A stretch of DNA of 64,000 nucleotides from Vanilla planifolia (lineage: Eukaryota > Streptophyta > Magnoliopsida > Asparagales > Orchidaceae): positions 14,045,501 through 14,109,500 of the forward strand of contig CM043869.1 in the NCBI GenBank assembly GCA_023846275.1, in the 5' to 3' direction. The notes below the pieces were generated by a model that worked only from the letters and a program-made list of their open reading frames with translations, made no database searches and was not told the origin of the DNA. Positions 25,646 through 37,914 of this stretch are shown here, piece after piece. Within the stretch, counting starts at the first letter, position 1, and every line of letters starts with the position of its first letter. The translations under genes and the position numbers were made by a program.

Positions 25646-26893
25646 TTGTAAAAAAATAACACATTTTAATTTTAGAGAATTTATTATTCATTAGTATCAT
25701 TTTATTAATATTAAACTATCATTTATTTTATTTATTTTCATATATAGAATCCTTATTTTATAAATTATTTAAATATATGTATATTTTTATATCAACATAT
25801 CAAAATCATGTTTATGTAATTAATCATGTCAAATAATTTTATATAATAATTTAGTAACATTAAAAAGAACTCAAATAATTAACATGCACATATCGATTTT
25901 TATTATATTTTTAATCTTTTCTTAATTTAGTCTTATTCATTAGTATATATTTTTATTTATCTAAGTAAACCTTATGATGGCTAGTATTGTTGTTTCCTCT
26001 CTATCAAGGTAGTCAGTTAGTATCCTCATTTTAATTTACTTAATTATAATAAAAATATTTTTTATTGATTTATCATATCATATTTTTATTAATAATCGTG
26101 CTCAATCTTTTTATATTTTTTTCAATGGCTACATCTTTATAGAAAATTACAATAATACAACTCATTGACCATTAGCTACCTCATGACATAATGTTAATCA
26201 TGTGACACACTAACCACTAGCTACCTTATGGTGACAATTCTCTTAATTTATTTTCATATATAGAGTTCTCATTTTTCATAGTATTTTAACTAAATGCTTA
26301 TTTTTTACGCATCACTATCATGCTTACATAATTAACCATGCTAAACAATTTCATATAATAATTTATTAATATTAAGAAAGTATAAATTTAATTGTAAATA
26401 CAAATTTTGTATAATTGTATATGACAGTACTACATCAGTATATCAATATCATATGTTTTGTATAAAATTCACATATAATGTCTTAATTTTAATAATTAAT
26501 AATACATCAAACATATGCATAAATTTTTATATTAGAGTACCTACTTCTAATTATAAGTATAAATTCTCTTTAGTTGCATAAAATAATATTATATCAGTTT
26601 ATTAATATCACATGCTCTATACAAAATTCATATATAAGATCTTAATTTGAACAATCAACATCAAGTATATGCATATAATATTTATGATAGAGTGCCTACT
26701 TCATAATTTTTCTTATTTTTCTTCTTATCTTTATTGTCAATAAAATTCTTTATTTCTCAACTTTATCTTGTCAAGAAACAAATGTCTTAATTTAATGTTA
26801 AAAATTACAAAATTCCAATTTATCAAGATTTGTAATTTTTCATTACAAAACTAACTTCAAATTAATGTATTTTCTTTTTCTCACTCTTTAAGC

Positions 26894-26914
26894 ACACACA
26901 CACACACACACACT
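26894..26914. repeat. (CA)n microsatellite
   Basis: This is a run of CA dinucleotides followed by CTCTCTC, inside the LTR of gypsy relic A. Confidence 0.8.
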
Positions 26915-27647
26915 CTCTCAAGTTTCCTTTTTTTTTGAAACCCTAACTTACAAAACTTAAGATTTCTCATATCAACAACCTTATAATCAAATATGATCTT
27001 AACTAGATTCAAATCATATCTTATATTATAAAAATAAGAGAAAATAATGTAATAAGCACAAATGATGGGTTAGAAAACTCACAGATCCTTGTCTCTATTT
27101 TTTATCCTTAAATCTCTCTAACAACAACATTTATGATAAGTTTTTCTTAAAATCTCATGATTTACAAGTTTAATTTTGAGAAATAAAAAGGTTTTTTAGG
27201 CTTTGACTTTTCACACTTACGCGAGGTTCCTAACGATACAAATTGGTCGTAAGTCTTTAATTTCTTCAAAGGATGATGGCAATTGACATCTTCATCATTG
27301 ACGAAGTGACCCTCCAACGAAACTCCTGATCAATGAGCATAAAATCACTTCCAAGGTTGGCATTAGGCATTGGGTTGGGAGAAAAAAGGGTTATTTTTGG
27401 TGAAACAAAAAACAATTTATATATATATATACATATATTTGTATTTATACTTTTTAACTCAAATAATTCACAAAAAGTTTAAATAAACTATGATCGAGAC
27501 GAAACAAATATCGTTGGACTCTATCCATGACCTCTATCTAATTTTATATTTATTTTTTATATTTTAAAATACTTTAATTTCTATGATTTTGATATACTTC
27601 ATAAGATATTTTGCTTTATACCTGATTTAACGATCAAGAATGTTACA

Positions 27648-30050
27648 AATTCTTATCTCCTTGTAAGAATTTCATCCCTAAAATTTAGAATGGCTCAAGA
27701 TACTTCTTTCTCATCTCATCCTTAAGTTTTTAAGTAGTTTCATATTCTATTTGATCCTGCCATTATATTTTAACCATAAGAATTATTTTTTTTCTTAATT
27801 ATTTGATCTCTTTAGCTAAGATTCTTATAGGCTTGTATTCATAACTCAGATTTGATTATATTTTTATGATATTTTGAATTGTAATACACTTTATGGGATA
27901 TATCAATAAATAGATAGTATTTCATACAATAAAGATAGTATCTCCTAATCTTTAAAATAAATATAATTATAGCAATCTCAAGATAATGTAGAGGATAAAT
28001 TCTTTCATGATGGTATAGTTTCTTTAAAGAATATGCTATGACTTTGTCATTCTTATTAATATACTCTAAAGCCCTTGTAAAGATGTATCAGTATATACCT
28101 AAAATTCAATTTCTCTCTAAGGTAATATTAAAACAAGTATTAAAGTAAACTTCTTTTTTAAAGTTTAAAAGCTTCTTTCACAATCAAAACTTCATTCAAA
28201 TGTTACTATCTTCTAAGTTAATCTTGTTAATAATATAATAATCTAAGAAAATCATTTTACAAATTTTCAATAAACACAACCAAACCTAAAAAACTTCACA
28301 CTTTAGTTATGTTGATAGGCTTAAACCATTTGATAATACCTGTTATTTTCTAAAAACTCTAGAGTAGATTCCTTTTATACTAACTATATGCTTGAAGAAA
28401 GATATATTAGATAACTAAAAATTATATTTTAAAAACTTGGCATACAAATGGTTCTCTTATAACCTCTATAACACTAGATACAAGTATCTTTTGTGTTCTA
28501 TTTTATCTATAGAGTAGATCAAGATGTCATCAATAAAAATAATGATAAAATAATTTAATTATTGCTTGAATACTCTATTCATAAAATCCATAAAAGTTAT
28601 TGGAGTATTTGATAAACTAAAAGACAATATAAGAAATTCAAAAAAATCATATATAGTTCTAAAAGTAGTTTTTGGAATATCTTTCTTTCTAATTTTAAAA
28701 TAATAATAATCAAATCTCAAGTTAATCTTTGAAGACACTTTAACTCCTTACAATTGATCAAATAATTCATCTATTCTAGATAAAAGATATTTATTTTTTA
28801 TTATGATATTGTTCAACTTTTTATAATCAATACTCATCCTTAAATTTTCATCATTTTTTCACAAATAATATAGATGCACTAAGGGATATAATAGATATGA
28901 TAAAATCTTTATCAATCAGGCCTATAATTGTGTTTTTAATTCTTATAATTCAAGTGGCACCATTTTATAGGATGGTTTTAAGATTAATTCTACTCTTGAT
29001 ATCATATCAATCATAAATTCAATCTTTCTATCAGGTGTTATTCTAAATAGATCTTTAGGAAAAACCTTTCGATATTCACCTGCTATTAGACTTTTTATAA
29101 TTTTAGTTATTTTTTTCAACTTCATGTATTGATATTAGATAACATTCAATCTTTCTTTATTAATTTTTTAGCTTTCAAAACATATATTATAAATATTTTT
29201 TTTTATCATTGTCAAAATAAATCAGATCAATATCATCTATCATATGAATCTTTAATTTCTTCTCCCATTAGTAAATAATGATATGGTGAGATGTTAACCA
29301 ATCCATTCTAAGAATAACATCAAATTCTTATACTTTTATAATAATCAATTAGATTTAAAAGAAGTCTCATTAATTTTTACATCTTGTTTGATATATTATT
29401 TACTTTTACCTCTTCTTTTATATGTAGTTTTACTACAAGAGGAGTTTATAATACATGTATTTCAACTAATAATCATAAAATTAGATTATCTAATATAAAG
29501 GAATGTGATGCACCATAATTGAATAAAGTTATTATAAGTATATCTTACAACATAAGAGTAGCTATAATAATATTAGGTGATGCAAGAGTCTTTTTTTGAG
29601 TGAAGGCTAAGATGCAAGGTTGTGCAATCTATTGTGGAGCTATGGAAGCATATCCTCGACTAGTACATATGGACCTTGAGGTGCATTGCTAGGTTCTAAT
29701 GCTATAGATCCCTTAATGGTTTTCATTCTACCACTAATATATTGACTTACTTTCTCTCCTTCAATATTCAGAAGATAATATACAATAACATGGCCAACTT
29801 GTTGGCACATATAATATTTAATTGGCTTTGATTTACAATACTCTCCTAAGTGGACATTTATACATATTTTACATTAATGCCTTTGGTTGAATCTTGATTC
29901 ACCAAGAGCTATAGAAGATTGTAACCATGATTTATTTGTAATTAGTTTCTTGAATTTTGATCTACTCTTTGATGTAAAAATTACATCAACTATTCTAACA
30001 TAACATCATTCAAAGATTAGTCCCTAAGGCTTCAATCATTTTGATACCAA
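27648..30050 (-). mobile_element. Ty3/gypsy retrotransposon relic A, internal region (gag-pol fragments)
   Basis: On the - strand, decayed pol motifs appear in the expected order from high to low coordinates. A primer-binding site resembling TTGGTATCA lies near 30040. A zinc-knuckle remnant (CQQVGH) is near 29800, and the protease-type phrase LFNYGASHS is at about 29500-29530. The reverse-transcriptase phrase LFVKK...CIDYKKLN falls at about 28800-28885. FMDFMNRVFKQ and FIDDILIYS, equivalent to the catalytic FxDD box, lie at about 28490-28600. Stop codons and frameshifts interrupt all of these, so no protein is made. An integrase could not be identified with confidence. Confidence 0.75.
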
Positions 30051-30620
30051 CAATGTAATGATCCTTACTTTTTCTTCACCACAAAACTTTATTTCTTTTT
30101 TTAATTTTAATAAACTCAAATTCTTTTCTAATTAAATCATACTCAAATATAAAAGTGATATTCTCATTTTTTTGTCATATATTCAATTATTTGTTTTTCC
30201 AAATTTTAGAATTAAAATGAATAGAATCTCTCCTAGAATTTGTCTTTTTTTAATTTATAAATATATCAATATAACATTTATATCTACAATATAACAATCA
30301 CATATTTTATATCCATAATTATTAACTATAAATAACTAAAACCTTCACAAAATTTGATGGCGATCAACATTCTCATTGTTGGCAAGGTGACACTCTAGTA
30401 AAATTCTAATTAGTTACACCCAAAATTACCCCTAGGGTTACATCATGCAAGAGAATGGGGAGAAGGGAAACTTGTTTTTAATAAATTCACAATCAAGTAA
30501 TACATACAAATGAATAAAAATAAATAAAATATTATTTATAACTAAGTGAGTATCCCAATTACCCCCAAAATCTAATATACATAATCTCAATATATCATCT
30601 AGAGTTTTTATAGTCTTTTT
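30051..30620 (-). repeat. Middle LTR remnant shared by gypsy relics A and B
   Basis: The sequence after 30051 matches the start regions of the LTRs at about 24810 and 34485, including the phrases TCAAATTCTTTTCTAATTAAA and TTCTCATTTTTTTGTCA. Its second part (GCGATCAACATTCTCATTG near 30361, GAATGGGGAGAAGGGAAAC near 30452) matches the LTR blocks near 27280 and 36430. The centre is deleted, leaving about 0.57 kb of a 2.3-2.8 kb LTR. Confidence 0.65.
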
Positions 30621-33600
30621 GGTCTATCTATTTGTCAGATGATCACATATTATGCTAAATTTTAATTAAGTACTAAATTCTTTGTGCACTTTTCTCCAAA
30701 AATTTGATGTGAATTTAGAATTTTTATGAGAGAAATTCTTTTAATATTCTATGTAATCTTGTATTTTAAATCAATATAGATATGTACTAGTATTTTAGTT
30801 GAATAAGTAGTTCTAATGGATAAAAATAAGTAGACTTTATTAATATGTCAATAATTACCCATAAGATATCATGTTATTGACTTACTTTTAGTAACCCAAC
30901 TATAAAACCCATCATTATTTCATCCTACTTTCATAACAAAATAAGGAGTATTCCATTGGGTTTTTGTTGTTCTCTCTTCATTTATTGACATATGATACAT
31001 TTGCTTATGTAGTCATTAACATCTTTTTTCATTCCATCCACCAAAATCATTGTTGATATATTTTTGTGGCTCTTTGATATACTACATATTTTGTTAAATG
31101 AACATTTTTCAATAAAATTTGTTTTCACTCTTTTGCTGTTCGAATGTACGTTCTACTTTTATAGAACAACACTATTTCATTTAAGTAAAAATCTATTTCA
31201 TTTTTCTCAATTAGATCAACTTTTAGATGTTGGATATTTTTTCTTTATCTTGAGCATTATTTAAAGCTTGCAACCATTATATTGTAATGGTTAATTGAGA
31301 AAAGTTCTTCTAGAAGCCACTAATATGGCTTTAATTTTAAATGATTTAGTTTTACAATTAATTTAGCTACTTCTAGGCTAGATATTATATTGTGTATATT
31401 ATCTTTCTAGCTCAATGCGTCAATTACTACATTAGCTTTGATTGAGTGAATAGTTTTCATATTATAATCTTTGAATAGTTTTAGCTATCTTTATTGTTTT
31501 AAATTTAGTTCTTTCTATGTAAAAAATACTTTAAACTTTGATAATTAGTAAACAAATAGATTTTCACCCCATAGAGATAGTGCCTCCAAATTTTCAATTC
31601 AAACAAAATTGTAGCAAGTTCATGATCATGGATAGGATAATTTCATTCGAGAAGTCTTAATTATCTTAAAGCATATGTTATGACCTGTTCATTTGCATTA
31701 ATGCCCCTTCGAGCTCTTGTTGAGATTGAGATTCATCAATATATACTTGAATTCAATTTCTCCTTTAAAGTTTAGAAACTTTTTTCAAAATTTAAATTTC
31801 ATTCAAAAGGTATTGATTTCTATGTCAATCTACTTAGGAGTACTATAATTTGAAAACTCTCTTTACAAATTTCTAATAATACCTAGTTAAATCTAAAAAA
31901 CTTCTTACTTATATTACATAATCAGCCTGGGTCATTTAACAATTAATGCTATTTTATGGAGATCATTGGAGATTCTTTATGCATTTACCACATGCCCAAA
32001 ATATGATACACTAAATAACAAAAAATTGCATTTAAGAAACTTTGTATATAATTAATGTTTTTATGATCTTTGAAATACTATATGCAAATTTCTTTTATGC
32101 TTTGTTCCACTTTTAAAATATATTAAGTTGCCATTAATGAAGACAATGACAAACTAATCCACCATTATTTGAATACTCTATTCATTAAGTTTATAAAAGC
32201 TACTTAAACATTTGCTAGCCCAAAAGACAACACAAGAAATTCAAAGTGATCATAGTTAGGTTTAAAAAGTAGATTTTAGAATATCTTATTTCTTAATTTT
32301 AGTTGATTAATAAATCTCAGGTCAAATTTTTTAAATAAATTAGCTCCTTATAGTTGATCGAATAGCTCTTCTATTCTAAAAAATGGATATTTATTTTAAG
32401 TGATCTTATTTAATTTCTTATAATCAATACATATTCTTAGACTTTCATCTTTCTTTTTCACAAACAATATAGGTACACCCTAATGAGATATATTAGGCCT
32501 AATGCAATATTTGTTAATTTAGTATTATAGTTGTGCATTTAACTTTTATCGTTCAAGTGGGGTCATCCTATATAGTATCTTAGAAATTGGTTATACAACC
32601 ATTACTAAGTCTATTATAAACTCAATCTCTCTATCATGTGTCACTTTTAGTAAGTCTTCAAAAAGATATTTGAATATTCACATACAATAAGAGCTTCTTT
32701 TAATCATTACTCTTTTTTTCAATATTTAGGATTGAAGCTAGATAGCACACACCTCCTTTCCTTATTAAATTTTCACCTTTTAAGGCAAATACAACAAATT
32801 AATTCTATTAGTCATATGAATCTTTATTTTTTTCTTAGTAATCAATTATGACTTGATGAAATACTAACCAATCCATCTCAAGTATGACATCAAATTTTGA
32901 TAGGTCTATGAGAATTAATTAGGATTTAAAAGCTTTTTTTAATTTCTACATTTTGTTTGATATATTCGTCCACTTGGACTTTTCTCTTATAAACTATTTT
33001 ACAAAAAAGAGGTTTCCAATGCATGCAATTGAATTGATAGTTTCACAATTAAATTGGCTATTATGAAGAAGTATGATGCACCACAATCAAACAAAACTGC
33101 TATTGGTATATTTTATAAAACAATAGTACTTATTATAATGTATAACGATATAGAAACTTCTTGTTAAGTAATAACATAAATATGAGACTTTGTGTCAGTT
33201 GGAGCATCATAGAAACTTGTCTTTTACTGGTATCATATACACCCTATAAAGTATTGTTAGGTCATATTTTAGGCTCTACTGGTTCTTATTCCCTTATTAA
33301 CCTGCTAGCTTTCATTTCTTTTTTCAATATTTTATGGACAATGTAGAGCAATGTGCCCCATTTGTTAACATTTAAAACATTTAATTGCCTTTCCTTAATG
33401 ACACACTCCCAAATGATATTTTGTACAAATTTTGAATTGTGGTTTTGACTAACTCATGGTTTGACAAGAGCTATAAAAGATTATGATCCATATTCTATAG
33501 TTATGTACCATTTAAATTTTGTTTTACTTTTAGATGTAAAACTAGCCCCATTTTGTTTTGTTGAATTCCTTCTCACTTCCTTGGTAACCTGATCTTTTTT

Positions 33601-34484
33601 AGTCCATTAGGCTATTTCCACTAGTTCTTTTTAAGAACAAAATTCTAACAAAGTTGTAACAGTTTTAATAGAATCTCACAAATGTTTTTTGGACATGTAA
33701 CATTTCTGATCCTCAGTAGCCACAATGTTTTAGTACATATTTTGCAAGTAACACAAACTTTTATTCATAAGTTGTGATTATTAAGCTACCTTACTATAGT
33801 CAGCTTAGCTTACCTTGTATTATGCTATTAAACTGAGGGAAGGATATACTATTTCTTGAAAGCTTTAAAAAAACCCTATCATGATTATTCAAATTGAATT
33901 TATCTTCAAATTTTAATCTTTTATGTCTAGCCTATTAGTATTTTGCTACACTTTCATTACAAAAGTGGCCAAAAAAACTCTGCTTGTAGAAAAAACATAC
34001 TATCAAATAATGTTTCTATGTTGTTTAACTAATCCTTTGCCTATATAGGTCTATGACATCTAAAAATTTAAAAGGATTAATCTAAGAAATTGTTCCACCA
34101 ACTAATCAACTTGTTCTTCCTTAGATTTGTTAGTAAGCAAGACCATTTCTTTGTGATAAAAAGAATTCAACCAGTTTGCTAAACAACTGCTCCCTTCTTA
34201 TCCTATGCTATTGAGAAGGTCTGTCTTAATTATTGATGCTCATGACCTCTTCATTGAGATGTGCATCTCTTGATTTCATTCTGACACACATAGGTGAAAT
34301 TTTTAGTTCACAACTTTATCTCATAAATTACACATATATAAATAAATAAGGTAAGGAAAAATTGCTAAATCATTACAAGATATAGACATGTACAATTATA
34401 CATGTTCATCTATAAAATTTTAACTATTCAAATATCTTATCATTTAAACATCTATCCTTAGGACTTCAACCACTCTGATATTAC
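30621..34484 (-). mobile_element. Ty3/gypsy retrotransposon relic B, internal region (gag-pol fragments)
   Basis: This is a second - strand relic of the same family. A primer-binding-site remnant lies near 34470 (TAATATCAGAGTGGTTGAAG on the - strand). A gag zinc knuckle with CX2CX4HX4C spacing (CFKC, then GHIALHC) falls at about 33330-33400. The protease-type phrase AVLFDCGAS is near 33070-33110. The reverse-transcriptase phrase PILFVKKKDESLRICIDYKK is at about 32400-32480, followed by a damaged FINLMNRVFK block near 32165. Multiple stops and frameshifts are present. Confidence 0.8.
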
Positions 34485-36794
34485 AAAATCTTATGCCTTG
34501 TAGTTACCATATTATAAATAACCTCAATTTTTAATCAAAGTTAATTTAAATCCATTTTTTCTCTAAAATTTCATATTTCAAATAAATAGAACCTCTCATG
34601 TATTTTATTTATTTTTAATTATATAACATCAATAATTTGTACACACACGCACACACACACACACACATAATATCTATAAAATTTATATCTACAACTATTA
34701 GCTGAGCTAGTTATAAACGATCACCAAAACTTGTGTTTACATCTATAGTATTTCGTAGTATTAATTTTATAGTTATATTCAAATTATAATGCACAATATC
34801 ATATAGTATCTCAACAAAAGTTATGGAATTATTTATTTCAAAACTTTTATATTTTCAAATTATTTAGTAATTATGCTCTTTGATGTTTTTTTTGACACTA
34901 TGGCTTCAATATGCTAAAAGATTAGTGTAAATTATAGGTTGAGCCAACTGTCATAGGCTCAACATGCTAAGTATGACAAGAATATAAGTATACATACATA
35001 CGTAGGTATGTATGTGTATATATATATATACATACATACATTAGAGTTATCATGTATTAAAGTAATAGACATTAAATGAATTAACAAGTTGTATATAGCT
35101 CGGTATGTATAACTATTGTAAGGGACTATCATGTGAATAAATAATGTGTAAATGTAAATCTTAATTATTTATTTCTTTTCTTTGATGTGATCTTATTTAG
35201 TAGTGTCAATTTCTATTTAACTAAGTAAATCTTAAAATATCTATGTCGTTATTCCTGCTTTCCCTTAGAATAGTTAGTTAGTATTCTATTTTTATTTACT
35301 TATTTATAATAAAAATCTAATTTGTTATTTGTTTATACCAAATTTTCATACATGACGCATGTTCTTTTCATTTCAATATTCCAATTGAATAAATTCATTA
35401 CTATAAAGCTCAATAATGTGGCCCATTGGCCACTGACCTTGATCACAATAACAACTCTTAGTCGTGTGATCTATTAGTCAATAGTCACTTATACAGTAAT
35501 AAAAATCAATTATGAAGCCCATTGGCCACTATCATATCTTAGAGAAAAATATAATCATGTGACCCATAGGTCATTGGTCATAACGAGCTATATAAATCAA
35601 TTTGGTTAATTCTATCATTTATTAAGTTCATCTTAATTTTATGAATATAGCAATTGTTTTCACTTAACTTATGTATACATTAAATCTACAAATCACTAAC
35701 CAAATGAAAGTGACAAATATAAATAAACATAATATCACTATATTAGTAATTACACCTAACAACCAAATGAAAACACAAACTTATAACTAAAAACATATGT
35801 AAATTTCAAATTTTCTATGCATGATAATGACAAATTCATGTGTAGAAATCTTCTAATTCATACATAGTTCTACAGACTTTTCATGACAACATTACAACAT
35901 ACATCATAGTCATTATGTAGGGTTCATTATATTGGTTCTATCTGCTAGCACGTAATAATACATCATACATATGCATAAAATTATATTAAATTTACTTATC
36001 TCACAAATGTTTTTGTTATTTGAGTTTGACCAATAATAATTAAATTTTGTCAATTATAAGTTTTTCAACACAATTTATAAATTTTTATGCAAATTAAAAT
36101 TTCTCAAATTGTAAGTAAAATGTTGCATAACTCATTTCCTAAATCATAAAATTGCTATCTTTCCTATGTCCTTCCTTGCTTTGTCCCTTTTCCCAAAATC
36201 CTGACTTTCTTGTCGTTGACGATTTTTTCCTAAATCTTCCAAATAACAACATAAAACTCTATTTGGAACTTTGACATGATGATTTTTGCTAAAAATCTTG
36301 TGAATTCAAATTTTAATTTTGTGAACATAAAAAGAATTTAGGGATTTAGCTTTTTTTGACTTATGCAAGTTTTTTCGATGGTGGAATTGGGCTATAATCC
36401 TTGATTCCCTCAAAAGATCGATGATGATTGACATCTTCACCATCAGTAAGGTGACTTTGGCAAAATTTTGGTGAGTTGAGTATGAAATCACTCTTAGGAA
36501 TGAGAATGGGAAGAAGGGAAACCTTTTTTGGATAAATCTGAAATCATGTTTATATATATAATTATAATCAAATAAAATAAATAAAATAAATTATTTATAA
36601 CCATTAATTTCAATAATTCATAATAATTGAAATAAACTCTGATTGAGATGAAACAAACATCATTGGAATGACCTCGACAAGTTTTATCTAATTTTATATT
36701 CATTTTTATATTTTGGAATATTTAAATTTTTTAGTAATTTGACATGTTTTATAAGATAATTTTATTCATACTTTTGAAATTTGAAGATATTATA
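34485..36794 (-). repeat. Upstream (5') LTR of gypsy relic B
   Basis: This segment is homologous to the LTR at 24810-27647 in the same orientation and lies next to the relic B primer-binding site. It carries a (CA)n run at about 34644-34666, the fold-back microsatellite at 34989-35040 and minisatellite units at 35405-35595. It lacks the internal 0.8-kb duplication seen in the other LTR. Confidence 0.65.
34989..35040. repeat. Hairpin-forming TACA/TATG microsatellite
   Basis: TACATACATAC is followed after GTAG by GTATGTATGTG, then a (TA)n run, then a second CATACATACA. The word TATGTATG can therefore pair on either side, giving alternative hairpins. Confidence 0.75.
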
Positions 36795-37914
36795 AATTCC
36801 TTAAACAACTATTTTGACACTAAAAGATCATTGATACATCTTGTAACTCAACAAACTTCTAATCAACAAACACAATAGATAATAAAAATATCCCATTGTC
36901 TTTTCTTATCATTTTTTAAGCCTTAATTATATAGATAATTTAGATTCCTCTCTTTCCTCTACATTTATAGAGGTCAATTTGATTCTCTTTTCTACTTAAT
37001 CAATAATTAATGATACTTGAATAACTAATATATACCCAAAATGATTTTAAAGTCAAACAAGGGAAAGATACATAATTTAGCAGAAAATTTCTTTCCACTC
37101 AATTCTATCTCTCCTTGGAGAAGTGTATCCATAATAAACTTGCTCTCATCGAATAATTTCATTGATAATAGGTTATTTATTTGATTTAATTTAATAATTA
37201 GTGTGTTAAATATGTGACATGCTAAAAGTTAATTTGAGATATCACTATCAAATAAAAATAACTACTAATAACTATCAAATACATTCTATAAATTTTTAAA
37301 AATAGAAGGAATTAAAAGTACTTTATAAAATAGTTCTTTATTTTTTTAAAGACATTTTTCCCGCATCCCTAATTTTCCTCCTTGACCTGACACTCGGCCA
37401 ACTTTGGGAATCGAATTCACAAGGGAGGTTGCCATGCGAATCCAAGGGAGAAAGGAAGAGGTTGCAAGGGAGGAACGAAGAGGAAGGTCCGGCGTCCAGA
37501 GAAAGAAAGAGGTGGTGATGCGGTCGAAAGCTTTGAGTGTGGGAAAAATCGAAAAGGAGATTGGGCTACAGCTTTAATTCAATAGTGTATGGTAGGATAT
37601 ATTTAAGTTTTCCTTTAACTTGCAAAGCTTTCCCTGAGATTTAGCTTTTTTTGGTGCTGCGACTAGAAACTGAGGAACTTTTAACTGTTGCTATGTTTAT
37701 GCTTTGTAAAATTGAAGAGTTGCAGCAGTTAGTAGTGAACTTGCTTGTAGCTATGTGAGTGAAGGACAGAGAAGCTAATTAAACCCTAAAAGCAACTTTT
37801 GTTGAAGTTTGGGGTGCTGCAACTTTAGTTTTAGCAAGCTTAAAGAGATTGCAGTAGCAATGAGCTTTGAGACAGTACTTGGAAGAGTCCTTACAGCTTC
37901 ATGCACGAAGAGAT
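36795..37914. other. Intergenic region with a purine-rich GC patch
   Basis: No gene was recognised. The patch at about 37360-37570 is purine-rich and much richer in GC than its surroundings, with repeated GAGG/GGAAG words. Short open frames here, including one of 93 codons starting at 37809 on the + strand, have no recognisable motif and look random. Confidence 0.45.

Larger units (their letters stand above)
24810..27647 (-). repeat. Downstream (3') LTR of gypsy relic A
   Basis: This segment matches 34485-36794 along most of its length in the same orientation. Shared blocks include an AAATTCTTTTC/TCTCATTTTTTTGTCA start region and the 'AATAGTTAGTTAGTATTC'-like block near 25200, 26020 and 35275. 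Also shared are the GGCAATTGACATCTTCATCATTG-like block near 27278 and 36428 and a closing TTCATAAGATA. On the - strand it would begin TGTAACATTC, a usual gypsy LTR start. An internal duplication of about 0.8 kb (25140 and 25950 blocks) makes it longer than its partner. The boundaries are approximate. Confidence 0.65.
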
